Assembly (NCBI GenBank): GCA_023454395.1
Contig: JAEYFY010000237.1
Coordinates: 1-6,058 of the forward strand
Direction of reading: 5' to 3'
From: Pseudomonadota bacterium
GTDB taxonomy: Bacteria > Pseudomonadota > Gammaproteobacteria > Enterobacterales > Enterobacteriaceae
DNA length: 6,058 bases
A program made the translations under genes and the position numbers. Positions 5,989 through 6,058 of this stretch are shown piece after piece (positions within the stretch are counted from its first letter, which is position 1; each line of letters starts with the position of its first letter). Below the pieces are notes generated by a model that did no database searches, was not told where the DNA came from, and saw only the letters and a list, made by a program, of their open reading frames with translations.

Positions 5989-6058
5989 GTGTCATTTTTA
6001 CAAAAGGTTCATCATGTTGATTTTCAGGTAATGTATAATTAACTTGGCAATGTTCAGA
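5975..6058 (-). CDS. C-terminal fragment of the preceding fimbrial-operon gene (partial at window edge)
   Basis: The last 27 codons and the TAA of a gene that continues past the right edge. It reads from SEHC at the edge to a terminal TQECQ, with Cys at visible positions 4 and 26. The frame is supported by the TAATG junction with the next gene. By position it should encode another fimbrial subunit or assembly protein; in MR/P-type operons mrpF occupies this place. However, it lacks the penultimate aromatic and the Gly at position 14 from the end seen in the two complete subunits here, so it may not be an ordinary pilin. I do not recognise the family from this fragment. The coding call is fairly firm and the function is open. 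Confidence 0.65.
   Translation of the reverse strand, partial: SEHCQVNYTLPENQHDEPFVKMTQECQ

Overview
The window comes from a low-GC enterobacterium, most likely Morganellaceae. Proteus is my first guess and Providencia or a close relative the alternative. The pot proteins closely resemble the E. coli PotABCD set as I recall it, while the base composition is AT-rich. A fimbrial operon that ends in a small Cro/C1-type helix-turn-helix gene (the MrpJ arrangement) is a hallmark of Proteus and its relatives. The species is inferred, not proven.

Left part, + strand (9-3901): a complete spermidine/putrescine ABC importer. It has the ATPase PotA, the two permeases PotB and PotC, and the periplasmic binding protein PotD. 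potA/potB overlap by 17 bases and potB/potC by 4. potD is set apart by 113 bases holding a strong intrinsic-terminator-like hairpin (2755-2777) and a second weaker hairpin just upstream of the potD ribosome binding site. A 12-bp hairpin with a T tract (3922-3952) closes the unit.

Middle (3902-4054): a short AT-rich intergenic stretch between two convergent transcription units. Apart from the potD terminator nothing clear is visible in it.

Right part, - strand (6058 down to 4055): the 3' end of a chaperone/usher fimbrial operon that enters from beyond the right edge. In transcription order it holds the last 27 codons of an unidentified protein, a FimF/FimG/MrpG-type minor pilin, a two-domain tip adhesin, and an MrpJ-like DNA-binding regulator. 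The first three genes are joined by nearly identical stop-start junctions (GGAGT, 7 bases, ATG, with TAATG overlap). A degenerate third copy, lacking the ribosome binding site, follows the adhesin.

In function, PotD captures polyamine in the periplasm, PotB/PotC form the channel and PotA drives transport. The fimbrial genes place an adhesin at the tip of a surface fibre. By analogy with MrpJ, the last gene would coordinate fimbrial expression with repression of motility. I see no wholly new system. The most interesting points are the internal pot terminator, the recycled pilin-gene junctions, and the operon-end regulator with a distinct, probably uncharacterised adhesin.
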